Below are positions 8,531-16,958 of a stretch of 54,011 nt of DNA, one piece after another. A model generated the notes under the pieces. That model made no database searches. It worked only from the letters and a program-made list of their open reading frames with translations, and had not been told where the DNA came from. The stretch covers positions 1 through 54,011 of the forward strand of contig CACJRI010000010.1 in the NCBI GenBank assembly GCA_902595715.1. Reading direction: 5' to 3'. The position numbers and the translations under genes were made by a program. This DNA is from an uncultured SAR86 cluster bacterium. Lineage in GTDB: Bacteria > Pseudomonadota > Gammaproteobacteria > Magnimaribacterales > AG-339-G14. How positions within the stretch are numbered: position 1 is the first letter of the stretch; each line of letters begins with the position of its first letter.

Positions 8531-8536
8531 TATAAT
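8531..8536 (+). promoter_or_regulatory. Consensus -10 box before the TonB-domain gene
   Basis: A perfect TATAAT lies 26 bases before the chosen ATG (8562). A good ribosome site, AGGAG at 8549-8553, sits between them. No good -35 box is found at 16-18 bases spacing. The box also overlaps the only longer in-frame start (TTG at 8526), which argues for the shorter protein. Confidence 0.45.
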
Positions 8537-8561
8537 ACTTCAAATCTTAGGAGATTTAAAA

Positions 8562-8945
8562 ATGATATTTAAAAAAGGAATTAAATTATTGTCTCTATCT
8601 ATTCTTTTCTTAGGGTTAAGTTCCCTAATGCATGCTGATAAAGGCTTTATTACTGTCGACGGAAAAAACATCGAAATGAATGTTGAAAGACAATATCAAG
8701 CACCTGCAAGCTATCCAAGAAAAGCTTTGAGACTTGCTAAAGAAGGTTATGTTATCGTTGAATTTGACGTTAGCGCTGATGGTGATGTGATTGACCCATT
8801 CGTTTTAGAAGGAGAACCTGCAGGCCTTTTTGACAGAGCGGCAATGAAGTCTATTAGAAAATGGATTTATCAGCCTCCTGTTTACGAAGGCGTACCTGTT
8901 CAAGTAAACGATGTGCAAGTTAAATTATCTTTTCGAGTTCAATAA
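8562..8945 (+). CDS. Exported protein with TonB C-terminal domain
   Basis: A 127-residue protein made of a signal peptide (basic start, hydrophobic core, cleavage likely after MHA near residue 26) and one TonB C-terminal domain. The domain shows YPRKALRLAKEGYVIVEFDVS, then FDRAAMKSIRKWIYQPP and a final beta strand. TonB CTDs contact the TonB box of outer-membrane receptors. This one has no proline-rich spacer and no lasting membrane anchor, so it is unlikely to be a complete energy transducer. It may act in the periplasm as an accessory or decoy. ATG 8562 is chosen for its AGGAG ribosome site. The hybrid kinase gene starts 22 bases downstream. Confidence 0.82.
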   Translation: MIFKKGIKLLSLSILFLGLSSLMHADKGFITVDGKNIEMNVERQYQAPASYPRKALRLAKEGYVIVEFDVSADGDVIDPFVLEGEPAGLFDRAAMKSIRKWIYQPPVYEGVPVQVNDVQVKLSFRVQ

Positions 8946-8967
8946 GATAATCAATTTTTACGCGTAA

Positions 8968-11961
8968 ATGCGTATAAGAACAGTATTAATTGGAATTGGT
9001 CTAGCAGGTAACTTACTGCTAGCCCTTTCCTTGTTTTTTTTATTTAACTACAGAGATGCAACTCAGAAAGAGTTTGCAAATGAATCTTTAGTATCAACAT
9101 ATGAAGCCGCATGGTTTCAAACTCTTGAAACTTCAATTGATGCAATTTCTGCTTGGCTGCCAATAACAGGAGAAAGGGGTAATTATTGGGATCCCGAAAA
9201 TCCTATTTATCCTGAAGAGGAACTTTCCTCGCCTGAAGACTCTTATGCCAATCCATTAATCCAATTCATCACGGATAAAAATATTGGAGAGGCAGGGTAT
9301 CTTCTGGACCTAATGTTTGAGTTCGATTTAGATGAAGGAAATTTAAGTTTCATTAAAGCTTATTATCCAAGTGGGCAGAGGTTTTATTGTTCTAGTGCGT
9401 TAGACTTATCTGGAATCGACGCATGTAGTCCCCAGGCGAAAAATGAATACGACGACAATCTTGATGAATTTCTCATTGATGCAGGCAAGAGGCCAAGGAG
9501 ATTTTTACAAAAAATTGTAGACTCATCTGGAGAAAAAATTTCTACTTTAAACCAAATGATGGCCTTCCCTATCAAGGCTTTTAGCAGAAATGCTGAAGCA
9601 ATTATTGTCATGGGAATAGATGTAAGAAAATCTATGGAGACCTTTGGCGATGAGTTTGAACTTGTTACTGCAGTGCAAACAGAAGACGGAATCATTTCAT
9701 TGGGTGATGATTATGCAAGATATGAATCTGGCTTAGAGTTAGACGAAACTTCTAATTTTGGAATTACTAATATTAAAGGTCACGTTGATAAAGCAAATTT
9801 AAACTTAGAGGAATTTGGTAATAGGACGTCAACAAGAGATTCAGACTTGGGATCCCTAATAACACTACTTCCATTGAGTTCTTACCTTTCATCAGATAAA
9901 GCACAATTATTTATTTTTAGAGATGAAAGCGAAAGTATCGCTCAAGAAAATGCCATCTTAAATTCAATTTATATAATAATCACAATTGTAATCTTCTTAG
10001 TGATAGCTTTAACTTCTGGAATTCTTGCTAGTGTTTTCGGATCGGTAAATAAAGCAATTGAAGTTTTACAGGCCCTTACCAGTGGGGACTTATCTAAAAC
10101 CATGCCTCAGAGAAGAGGCCTTTTGAGATCTGAAAATGATGAGGTCGGTGAGCTTGCAAAAGCTCTAGAAATTTATAGAGGCCATCTCAATGAGATGGAA
10201 AATATTAGAACAGAACAGGCGCTTAGAAGAAAAGAAAGGGATACTGCGATCATAGAAAAAATGAGTATTCTTGCTGATGAACTTGAAGGAGATTCAAGAA
10301 CTTTAATTCTTAACGATATTAATAAAATGCAAAATCTTGCTCAAGAAAGTTCACAAGATAAAGGAGAAGAAGCTTCGGTTGAACTAATGACAGTTGCTTT
10401 CACTAGGATGGCAGATGAAGTACAAGTTCTCATAGATACAAGAACCAAAGAAATGGAAGAATCTCGAGATGAGGCGCTTGAGGCTAATGAACAAAGGAGT
10501 AAATTTTTTGCCAATATGAGTCACGAACTCAGAACACCATTGAATGCAATATTAGGCTATGGGGAAATGCTTTACGAAGAATGTGAGGATTTAGGTTATG
10601 AAGATTTAATGCCTGATCTAAAAAAAATAACAACTTCCGGAACACATCTGTTGTCTCTTATTAACAATATTTTGGATCTTTCAAAAATTGAATCAGGAAA
10701 AATGGAGCTCTTCATTACAAGTTTTGAAATTGAAAAAGTGGTTGAAACTCTGAGAGATATAAATGCGCCTTTAGCGGCAAAAAATGACAATGGTTTTAAA
10801 ATCAATATTCAAGAAGCTATAGGATCTATGTCTCAAGACGAAACAAAGCTAAGACAATGTGTAACAAATTTCTTAAGCAATGCCTTCAAATTTACTGAAA
10901 ATGGTCTCGTTACTTTAGACGTTACTTCTTTCATGAAGGATGAGGTTGAGATGATTGAATTCAAGGTGACAGATGATGGAGAAGGTATGAGTGAAGAAGG
11001 TGTAGCAAAGGTCTTTGAAGAATATGAGCAAGCCGAAAGATCTACCTCAGCAACTCATGGTGGAACTGGCCTAGGCCTGCCTATAAGCAAAAGGTTTGCT
11101 GAATTAATGGGAGGCGGTGTAACGGTCTCAAGTGAAAAAGGAGCTGGATCTGTGTTTTCAATTTTTATTCCTAGAATCTGTGATGAATCTGAAGAACTTG
11201 AAAATGAAGAAATATCTACCTTAGAAGGTGAAAACTTGTGCGTCCTTATTGATGACGATATAGCGATGCATGACTTAATAAAAAGAACTGTGAAAAAAGC
11301 AGGTATGACTTTGATTGGTGCGACTAATGGTGAACAAGGCCTAAATATGATTAGAGAGTCAAAACCAAAGCTAATTTTATTAGATGTATTAATGCCAGGT
11401 AGGGATGGTTGGTCAATTTTAAAAGAATGTAAATCCGATGAATCTATAAAAGATATTCCGGTGATAATGGTTTCTCAAATGTCACAGGAGACTTTGGCAT
11501 TTTCTTTAGGAGCAGATGACTATCTCACCAAGCCGATTGATCGGGATAAATTCCTTAAAATGGTCACAAGCTTACTAGGTAGCTCAACAAATAAAAAAAT
11601 CTTAGTTGTTGATGATGATTCAAATACAAGAGACATTTTGGGCAGAGCTTTAAATGATGCTGGATACGAAGCCTTCTTAGCGAGAGATGGAAAAGAAGGA
11701 CTTGAAAAGTTAGATAAAAATCCAGCACTTATTGTATTAGATCTAGAAATGCCACGCATGGATGGTTTTGAATTTTTAGAAAACTTTGTTGAGATGGATT
11801 TTGAAGATAAGCCTAATATTCTTGTTTATTCAGGGAAAGATTTGTCAGAAGTCCAAGAAGAACTTTTAAGAAAAAACGTTGCAGGGCTGGTCAAAAAAGA
11901 TGAAGTATCCATTAATCAACTCCCCGGATTGGTTACTAAACTTTTGGGCGCTAAGAGCTAA
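8968..11961 (+). CDS. Membrane hybrid histidine kinase with two receiver domains
   Basis: A 997-residue sensor kinase. In order: a membrane segment (about residues 6-26), a large periplasmic sensor region to about 330 that I do not recognise, a second membrane segment (about 332-358), a HAMP-like linker, a coiled coil, the HisKA dimerisation domain with phospho-acceptor His519 in SHELRTPLNAI, a HATPase domain (TDDGEGMSE, GGTGLGLPISK), then two receivers with Asp806 (LILLDVLMPG) and Asp925 (LIVLDLEMPR). It should sense an extracytoplasmic signal and feed a phosphorelay. There is no Hpt domain. Facing it is an operon with a receiver, a GGDEF and an EAL protein, the likely targets. The start ATG has a weak ribosome site, and the stop shares CTAA with the convergent receiver gene. 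Confidence 0.92.
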   Translation: MRIRTVLIGIGLAGNLLLALSLFFLFNYRDATQKEFANESLVSTYEAAWFQTLETSIDAISAWLPITGERGNYWDPENPIYPEEELSSPEDSYANPLIQFITDKNIGEAGYLLDLMFEFDLDEGNLSFIKAYYPSGQRFYCSSALDLSGIDACSPQAKNEYDDNLDEFLIDAGKRPRRFLQKIVDSSGEKISTLNQMMAFPIKAFSRNAEAIIVMGIDVRKSMETFGDEFELVTAVQTEDGIISLGDDYARYESGLELDETSNFGITNIKGHVDKANLNLEEFGNRTSTRDSDLGSLITLLPLSSYLSSDKAQLFIFRDESESIAQENAILNSIYIIITIVIFLVIALTSGILASVFGSVNKAIEVLQALTSGDLSKTMPQRRGLLRSENDEVGELAKALEIYRGHLNEMENIRTEQALRRKERDTAIIEKMSILADELEGDSRTLILNDINKMQNLAQESSQDKGEEASVELMTVAFTRMADEVQVLIDTRTKEMEESRDEALEANEQRSKFFANMSHELRTPLNAILGYGEMLYEECEDLGYEDLMPDLKKITTSGTHLLSLINNILDLSKIESGKMELFITSFEIEKVVETLRDINAPLAAKNDNGFKINIQEAIGSMSQDETKLRQCVTNFLSNAFKFTENGLVTLDVTSFMKDEVEMIEFKVTDDGEGMSEEGVAKVFEEYEQAERSTSATHGGTGLGLPISKRFAELMGGGVTVSSEKGAGSVFSIFIPRICDESEELENEEISTLEGENLCVLIDDDIAMHDLIKRTVKKAGMTLIGATNGEQGLNMIRESKPKLILLDVLMPGRDGWSILKECKSDESIKDIPVIMVSQMSQETLAFSLGADDYLTKPIDRDKFLKMVTSLLGSSTNKKILVVDDDSNTRDILGRALNDAGYEAFLARDGKEGLEKLDKNPALIVLDLEMPRMDGFEFLENFVEMDFEDKPNILVYSGKDLSEVQEELLRKNVAGLVKKDEVSINQLPGLVTKLLGAKS

Positions 11962-12323
11962 GCACCTAAATTTGACTCAATTTTTTCTAAAAGCCTTTTA
12001 AAATCAACAGGCTTTGTATCGAAGTCATCTGCTCCACATTCCAAAGCTTTTTGTCTATCATGCTCCATTGCATGAGCAGTTAAAGCAATGATTGGAATAT
12101 TTGAAATCTCAGGATCAGCTTTTGCTTGGGTGGTCGCATCCCAGCCATCTAGGACAGGAAGACCCATATCCATTAAAACTAGGTCTGGGCTTTCTGATTT
12201 CATTTTATCAAGTCCTTCTTGACCATCAAAAGCAAAGATGACCTCATATTCTCTTCTTGTGAGTCTTCTGCCCAACATGTCACGATTCATTTCATTATCT
12301 TCAACGTAAAGAATCTTTTTCAT
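11958..12323 (-). CDS. Single-domain response regulator (DivK-like)
   Basis: A 121-residue stand-alone receiver domain. The acidic pocket is EDNE near residues 8-11, the phospho-acceptor is Asp52 in LVLMDMGLPVLDG, the switch residue lies in IIALTAHAM, and the conserved lysine is in DTKPVD. Such proteins carry phosphate between kinases and phosphotransfer domains or act by allosteric binding, as DivK does. It is the last gene of the minus-strand operon with the EAL and GGDEF proteins, 11 bases after the GGDEF gene, and it ends against the hybrid kinase. A role as phosphate shuttle or sink for that kinase is inferred from position. Confidence 0.93.
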   Translation of the reverse strand: MKKILYVEDNEMNRDMLGRRLTRREYEVIFAFDGQEGLDKMKSESPDLVLMDMGLPVLDGWDATTQAKADPEISNIPIIALTAHAMEHDRQKALECGADDFDTKPVDFKRLLEKIESNLGA

Positions 12324-12334
12324 AACTCTCTCCC

Positions 12335-13789
12335 TCAGCTATAAATAAACTGATTTCTTCCCCCTTCTTTTGCTTTGTAGAGTCTTTCATCTGCAAGGTT
12401 TACAAGTTCTTCTTGATCCTTAACCTCAGAAGAATTTATGACTCCACCACTTATAGTAATATTAATTTCAACATCTTGGAAGGGAATTGATAATTCAACT
12501 ACAGCTTTTCTTATATTTTCACAGTAATCTTTTAAGCTCATTCCTTCTTTATTTTCTAAAACCGCAATAAATTCTTCTCCACCTACTCTGCCAATAACGT
12601 TTACACCGCATGCATCTCTCAAGCCATTAGCAACCGCTTTCAAGACCTCATCACCTCCAGGGTGTCCATAGGTATCGTTTATAGATTTAAAAAAGTCTAT
12701 ATCCATAGAAAGCAAAGAAAATTCGTAGCCTTTATCTTGTTTTAGTTTGTCAAAACATTCCTCGATTTTATCAAAAACAACCTGCCTGTTATAAATTCCA
12801 GTTAATGGGCAAGTTGTTGCTCTAAGATTTAACTCTTTTAATAGCTCTTGTTCTCTTGCTCGGAAATATTTTGCTTCTAAGCTTGCAATTGATTTTGCCA
12901 TTAAAATTGTTCCATTCAATGGTTTAGGAAGATAGTCTGAAGCGCCTAACTTTATACATTTAGCTGTACTATCAACATCATTGAAAGCCGAAACCATGAT
13001 GATTGGGAGTTCATCTCTATCATGATTCTTCCTAAATCTTTTGAGAAGCTCTAATCCATTTATATCTGGCAACATTACATCTAGTAAAATTAAATCGGGC
13101 GTCTTGGCATCCACTTCTTCAATTGCAGTTGTACCGTCCAAAGCTACTCTGCAGGAAAGTCCATTTTGAGTTAATCTCCTTTCTAGGACTTCACAGTTAG
13201 TCTTGTTATCATCAACAATCAATACATCTGATCCTTTGAGATAATCATCTATATCCAAACTGTAATCTATATCTCCTAAAGATCTAAAGAGAGACTCAGC
13301 ATTTTGAATTTGACCTTGTTCAGAATCTTCAGCTGCTTTTTCATTAAGGTCGCCTTTTATAAAATCCACGAATCTTTCAATAGCAGTTTCTGTTTCTCTA
13401 GATAAAGATAAAATTGTATTTAAGTCTTTAATGCATTCTTCTGATAAATCCTCTTCAAAATCTTCGATGAGTATCTCGCTATAACCAATAATTGCGTTTA
13501 GGGGCGTTCGAAGGTTATGCCTTAATTCTGAGTATTCTTGTGATGTTTTAGTTTGCTTATCTGCCGAAGTATTTTCTCTAAAGGCTTCTTCATACTGACT
13601 TAAGAGTTTATCCTCAGCCTCTTTTATTTGATTGATTTCAGAGCTAATTTCTAAGTTGTTCTGAATTGCAAACTGCTCAACCAAATCAATATATTGTTCT
13701 ATTGCTTCAGCAGGAGCAGCGAACTCTTGTTTTATTTGCGCTAGTAATATTTTTTCTGCGCCTTTTGAAGGCTTTTCCAAACCAGCCAT
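12335..13789 (-). CDS. Diguanylate cyclase with kinase-like H-box and receiver, no ATPase domain
   Basis: A 484-residue protein with an unusual order: a helical N-terminus (to about residue 85), a HisKA-like helix pair with His91 (RHNLRTPLNAIIGYSEIL), no HATPase domain, a receiver with Asp237 (LILLDVMLPD), then GGDEF with the active-site form GGEEF at 403-407. GGDEF makes cyclic di-GMP from two GTP. The substrate-side motif DIDFFKSINDTYGHPGGD is intact, so activity is likely. The inhibitory RxxD site is missing: the equivalent positions read CGVN. The residue after His91 is Asn rather than the Glu or Asp usual in active HisKA kinases. Translation is coupled to the EAL gene (TAATG overlap). 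Confidence 0.9.
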   Translation of the reverse strand: MAGLEKPSKGAEKILLAQIKQEFAAPAEAIEQYIDLVEQFAIQNNLEISSEINQIKEAEDKLLSQYEEAFRENTSADKQTKTSQEYSELRHNLRTPLNAIIGYSEILIEDFEEDLSEECIKDLNTILSLSRETETAIERFVDFIKGDLNEKAAEDSEQGQIQNAESLFRSLGDIDYSLDIDDYLKGSDVLIVDDNKTNCEVLERRLTQNGLSCRVALDGTTAIEEVDAKTPDLILLDVMLPDINGLELLKRFRKNHDRDELPIIMVSAFNDVDSTAKCIKLGASDYLPKPLNGTILMAKSIASLEAKYFRAREQELLKELNLRATTCPLTGIYNRQVVFDKIEECFDKLKQDKGYEFSLLSMDIDFFKSINDTYGHPGGDEVLKAVANGLRDACGVNVIGRVGGEEFIAVLENKEGMSLKDYCENIRKAVVELSIPFQDVEINITISGGVINSSEVKDQEELVNLADERLYKAKEGGRNQFIYS

Positions 13790-14877
13790 TAAAATTCCTC
13801 CTTGAATTCTGTTAAAAACTGAGGACGATGATGATAATAGCCTTGTCCTTTATTGCATCCTAGTTTCAAAAAAGTTTCTTGCTGTTCAATTGTTTCTATC
13901 CCCTCAGCCAACATGTCTAGCTCCATGTTTTTGCAAATTGAAACTACAAATTTAACAAGCTCTTGTGTGTCCAGTTCTGATACTGTCTTTGAAAAATCTT
14001 TATCTAATTTAACAAGTGTAATCGGTAGGTCTCTTAAATAACTCAAAGAAGAATAGCCTGCACCAAAATCATCAAGCGCTAGAGGTATTCCATGAGATTT
14101 TAGTTTTTCAAAATATTGAGCCGCTCGAGATCTGTCTTCTAGCTCAGCAGTTTCAGTAATTTCAAGTCCTAAGTCACCTGAATTTAGGTCATTTTCTTTA
14201 ACAAAATCTAAAATGATATTACAAAAATTTTCTTGCATAGCTGTATAAGCTGAAACATTGAGATATACGGTGAAATCTAATTTTTTTTCTTTCTTAAAGG
14301 CAAATACCTCTTTTAATTTCTGCATTGAGGCAAGAACTACGAGAGAAAACAAACTTTCTCCTTCAACCAAGGGTATTAATTTGTCATTTGGGATGATATC
14401 TCCCTTTTCGTCTTTTAATCTTAGTAGCGTCTCCACACTGACTAAGTCTCCAGTAGCAAGATCATATTGCTTTTGGTAAGCCATATCTATTCGGTCATTT
14501 TCTAAACAGGAAATTGTGTTTTTCAGAGCTTCTAAGGCATCCTCTGACTGAGCCAGGACTTCTATCAGAAAAAAGGATTCTTCTTTATCCAAAGGAATTT
14601 CATGAACTCTCGATCTCAATAAAAACTTTATTTCCCTTAGCGAAAGTTCAAGGTCCGATTGAAATGAAGATCCAATTGCTTCTATTTTCTTAGATGTGCC
14701 ATGAGATATTATTGGAGCGATGCCAATATCATCGATTGCAGATGTATCAAAAACATATTGAGCAGATTGATTCATCCATTCCACCCCATCATCTTTGCAA
14801 AAAATCAAATATGGACTTGGATGATGTTGCAGAGATTTAATTAGATATTTAGCCTGTTGATCTTCAATTATTGTCAT
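13789..14877 (-). CDS. EAL-domain cyclic-di-GMP phosphodiesterase
   Basis: A 362-residue protein: an N-terminal region of about 125 residues that looks PAS-like but is too divergent to be sure, then an EAL domain. The signature is ETLLR (Glu149) instead of EAL. The other catalytic residues are present: Asn207 (LNVSA), Glu239 (LEITET), Asp269-Asp270 (DDFGAGYSSL), Lys290, Glu325 (AEGIET) and Gln345. It should therefore hydrolyse cyclic di-GMP to pGpG, opposing the GGDEF protein encoded next. Its 5' end overlaps the membrane-protein gene by 14 bases, and its stop overlaps the GGDEF start by one base, so synthesis of the two enzymes is probably coupled. Confidence 0.92.
   Translation of the reverse strand: MTIIEDQQAKYLIKSLQHHPSPYLIFCKDDGVEWMNQSAQYVFDTSAIDDIGIAPIISHGTSKKIEAIGSSFQSDLELSLREIKFLLRSRVHEIPLDKEESFFLIEVLAQSEDALEALKNTISCLENDRIDMAYQKQYDLATGDLVSVETLLRLKDEKGDIIPNDKLIPLVEGESLFSLVVLASMQKLKEVFAFKKEKKLDFTVYLNVSAYTAMQENFCNIILDFVKENDLNSGDLGLEITETAELEDRSRAAQYFEKLKSHGIPLALDDFGAGYSSLSYLRDLPITLVKLDKDFSKTVSELDTQELVKFVVSICKNMELDMLAEGIETIEQQETFLKLGCNKGQGYYHHRPQFLTEFKEEF
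13797..13803 (-). promoter_or_regulatory. Strong ribosome-binding site inside the EAL gene for the GGDEF gene
   Basis: The sequence AAGGAGG on the minus strand lies within the last codons of the EAL gene, 7 bases before the ATG of the GGDEF gene. The EAL stop and GGDEF start share one base. This arrangement fixes the GGDEF start and implies translational coupling. Confidence 0.85.
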
Positions 14878-15331
14878 CTTCTATAAGCTCCTCAACAACT
14901 TCAACGAAACTATCGTTAAATGTATTTTTCATGAAAGACCATAGTTTCAAGTGATATTTTGATTTAAAAAGTGTTTTGAAAGATCTTTTGTAATTATCCC
15001 ACTCTCCTTTATCAATCATTCCGATTGTGTATTGATAATGTTGGTTCTCTCTAGATCTTAACATTATGCTGAAATATGACATGTATTTAGCATCTTCTTC
15101 GGGAGTTAACTCCTCATCATTTCGCAACTTTAACTTAATCTTAACCATGCTTTTTTTCATACCTTCTAAAGCAATTTCCTGATGACTATCGGCAACATTT
15201 TGCCTAGCATTTGCCCTAGCTACTCTATTCTGCTCTCTCATTTCTTGTATTAAATAGTAAATTGAAGCTACAGCTCCAATTGCTGCCAATGCTCCAACTA
15301 TGCTATTAAAATACTCTATAAAAAATCCCAT
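14864..15331 (-). CDS. Membrane-anchored protein of unknown function at the head of the EAL/GGDEF operon
   Basis: A 155-residue protein with one N-terminal membrane helix (about residues 10-28), a basic stop-transfer stretch (EMREQNRVARANARQ) and a helical cytoplasmic region with many charged residues, ending in an acidic tail (EELIEDDNN). I do not recognise a named family, though proteins with this plan (short anchor, helical body of about 120 residues) are common in marine bacteria. Its 3' end overlaps the EAL gene by 14 bases, so it is the first gene of the cyclic-di-GMP operon. It may anchor or sense for the signalling proteins. That is inference from position only. Confidence 0.7.
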   Translation of the reverse strand: MGFFIEYFNSIVGALAAIGAVASIYYLIQEMREQNRVARANARQNVADSHQEIALEGMKKSMVKIKLKLRNDEELTPEEDAKYMSYFSIMLRSRENQHYQYTIGMIDKGEWDNYKRSFKTLFKSKYHLKLWSFMKNTFNDSFVEVVEELIEDDNN

Positions 15332-15394
15332 AAATCATTCCAAAAATGAAGACAGATAAGCTTAATTGTTTTAGCCAATTATTTAAATGATTTT

Positions 15395-16078
15395 TTAAAA
15401 TAAATAAGGTATCAATCTTGCTTTAACTTTTTTACAGTAAGCTTCATAACCTTCTAAATCATTAAGTAGTGTTTTTTCTTCAATGATTATTCTTGACCTC
15501 AAGGCTATTGCTAAAAATATTAGGCTCAGTATGAGTGATAGATAAGTTCCTAACCATATATTTACTCCGGCAATAAAGAAAATAAATCCGGTATACATTG
15601 GATGTCTAACCATGGAATAGATACCTGTATCTATAACCCTTTGACCTCTTTCTTCTTGAATGTTGACAGTAGTTTCTGCAAACTCATTTGCATTCATTGA
15701 AGCCATAACCAAAAGCATGCCAATGGTATAAACACCCAAACCAATATTTTTTATAATGCCTTCAAAACTAGATGAAAGGTTTAAATGAAAAATATCTATC
15801 GGTGCCAAAGAAAGTCCTACAATGATTGCTGACAACATTAATGCTGTTGCAAGTCTATCTTCTTTAGGCTGAGCCTCTGAATTGTAATTCATTCGAGCTT
15901 CTATACTTGCTGGTTTAATAATGAGTAAGTATGCAGAAGCTAGAATAGTTATTAGAAAGTGAATGGATAAAAATAAAAATGCGTCGGACCAATTTAAGGT
16001 CAAGGCAGGTAAATATAAAAAAATACCCAATAAAGAGGTTTGAAAAAGTATCCCAAAGAAAGTTTTTATCCACAACAT
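15395..16078 (-). CDS. Isoprenylcysteine carboxyl methyltransferase-like membrane methyltransferase
   Basis: About 227 residues with five or so membrane helices, ending in the ICMT/PEMT-type SAM-binding region. The signature is VRHPMYTGF in the second half, followed by helices and the EEKTLLN...GYEAYCKKVKARLIP tail. These enzymes methylate lipid-linked or hydrophobic acceptors at the membrane, and bacterial members rarely have known substrates. The ATG at 16078 is preferred over one six codons upstream because it has GGAG 6 bases ahead. It follows the alpha/beta hydrolase gene by about 36 bases and may share its transcript. Confidence 0.8.
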   Translation of the reverse strand: MLWIKTFFGILFQTSLLGIFLYLPALTLNWSDAFLFLSIHFLITILASAYLLIIKPASIEARMNYNSEAQPKEDRLATALMLSAIIVGLSLAPIDIFHLNLSSSFEGIIKNIGLGVYTIGMLLVMASMNANEFAETTVNIQEERGQRVIDTGIYSMVRHPMYTGFIFFIAGVNIWLGTYLSLILSLIFLAIALRSRIIIEEKTLLNDLEGYEAYCKKVKARLIPYLF

Positions 16079-16114
16079 GTTTTTCTCCAAAATCATGTTA
16101 ACAAATATTATTAG

Positions 16115-16951
16115 TTAGTTGTTTTTAACTAAAAATTTTTCAACTGCCTCTGAAAAAATATCATTTTTATCGCCTGCAACCATATGAGCTGCATTATTGA
16201 TTTCTTCAAATTCAGCATGAGAAACGATATTTAAAAAATAATTTTTATCTTTTTCTGTCAATACATCACTTAGCCCACCCCTAATAAGTAATGTGGGTTT
16301 GTCTAAAGACTTGGCTGCATCTTCTAAGTGACCAAAATATTCTTTTATGTCTTGATCTTGCCTGCCCTGCAGAAATTTAGGATCCCAGTGCCAATAAAAT
16401 CTATCTTCCTTTTTTCTTAAGTTTTTATTAAGTCCAGTTAAATCCTTTGGCTTTTCTCTGTGAGGCAAAAAATCAGATATGTAGTTTGCAGCCTCTTCCA
16501 ATGAAGCAAAGCCATCTACTGCTGACCGCATAAATTCTAAAATTTTGTCCGATCCTTCTTGATTTGGATAAATGCCTATATCTACCATAATAAGGGATTT
16601 GCATAATTTAGAATGACTTGGATCTCCAGCTAGCGATAAAGAAGTCATTCCGCCTAAGGAAGCTCCAACTAAATTCGCCGGTTGATCAAAGTTTTGTATG
16701 ATTGAAATTAAATCTTGCTTATGGTGATGAATTCTGTAATTTCCCTCTTCTGACCAAAAACTATCTCCATGCCCTCTAAGGTCGTAGGTGATGACGAAAA
16801 ACCCTTTATGAGAAATGCTTTCAGCAGCTTTATCCCAAGCAAATCTTGTTTGTCCTCCGCCATGCAAAAAAATCACTAATGGGTCAGATTCTTTGCCAAA
16901 AACTGAAGCAGCAATACTATTCCCTTCTAGATTTTTAAATGTTCTATGCAT
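16115..16951 (-). CDS. Alpha/beta-fold hydrolase
   Basis: A 278-residue soluble alpha/beta hydrolase. The oxyanion segment is FLHGGGQTRFAWD (about residues 28-40), the nucleophile is Ser98 in GASLGG, an acid candidate lies in IRGGLSDVL, and the catalytic histidine is in NAAHMVAGD near the end. DLRGHGDS between strands 4 and helix A is typical of the esterase, haloperoxidase and MhpC-like branch. The true substrate cannot be assigned. It lies in a tight minus-strand run behind the nitroreductase (7 bases apart), suggesting joint expression. Confidence 0.88.
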   Translation of the reverse strand: MHRTFKNLEGNSIAASVFGKESDPLVIFLHGGGQTRFAWDKAAESISHKGFFVITYDLRGHGDSFWSEEGNYRIHHHKQDLISIIQNFDQPANLVGASLGGMTSLSLAGDPSHSKLCKSLIMVDIGIYPNQEGSDKILEFMRSAVDGFASLEEAANYISDFLPHREKPKDLTGLNKNLRKKEDRFYWHWDPKFLQGRQDQDIKEYFGHLEDAAKSLDKPTLLIRGGLSDVLTEKDKNYFLNIVSHAEFEEINNAAHMVAGDKNDIFSEAVEKFLVKNN

Positions 16952-16958
16952 TTAAAAC

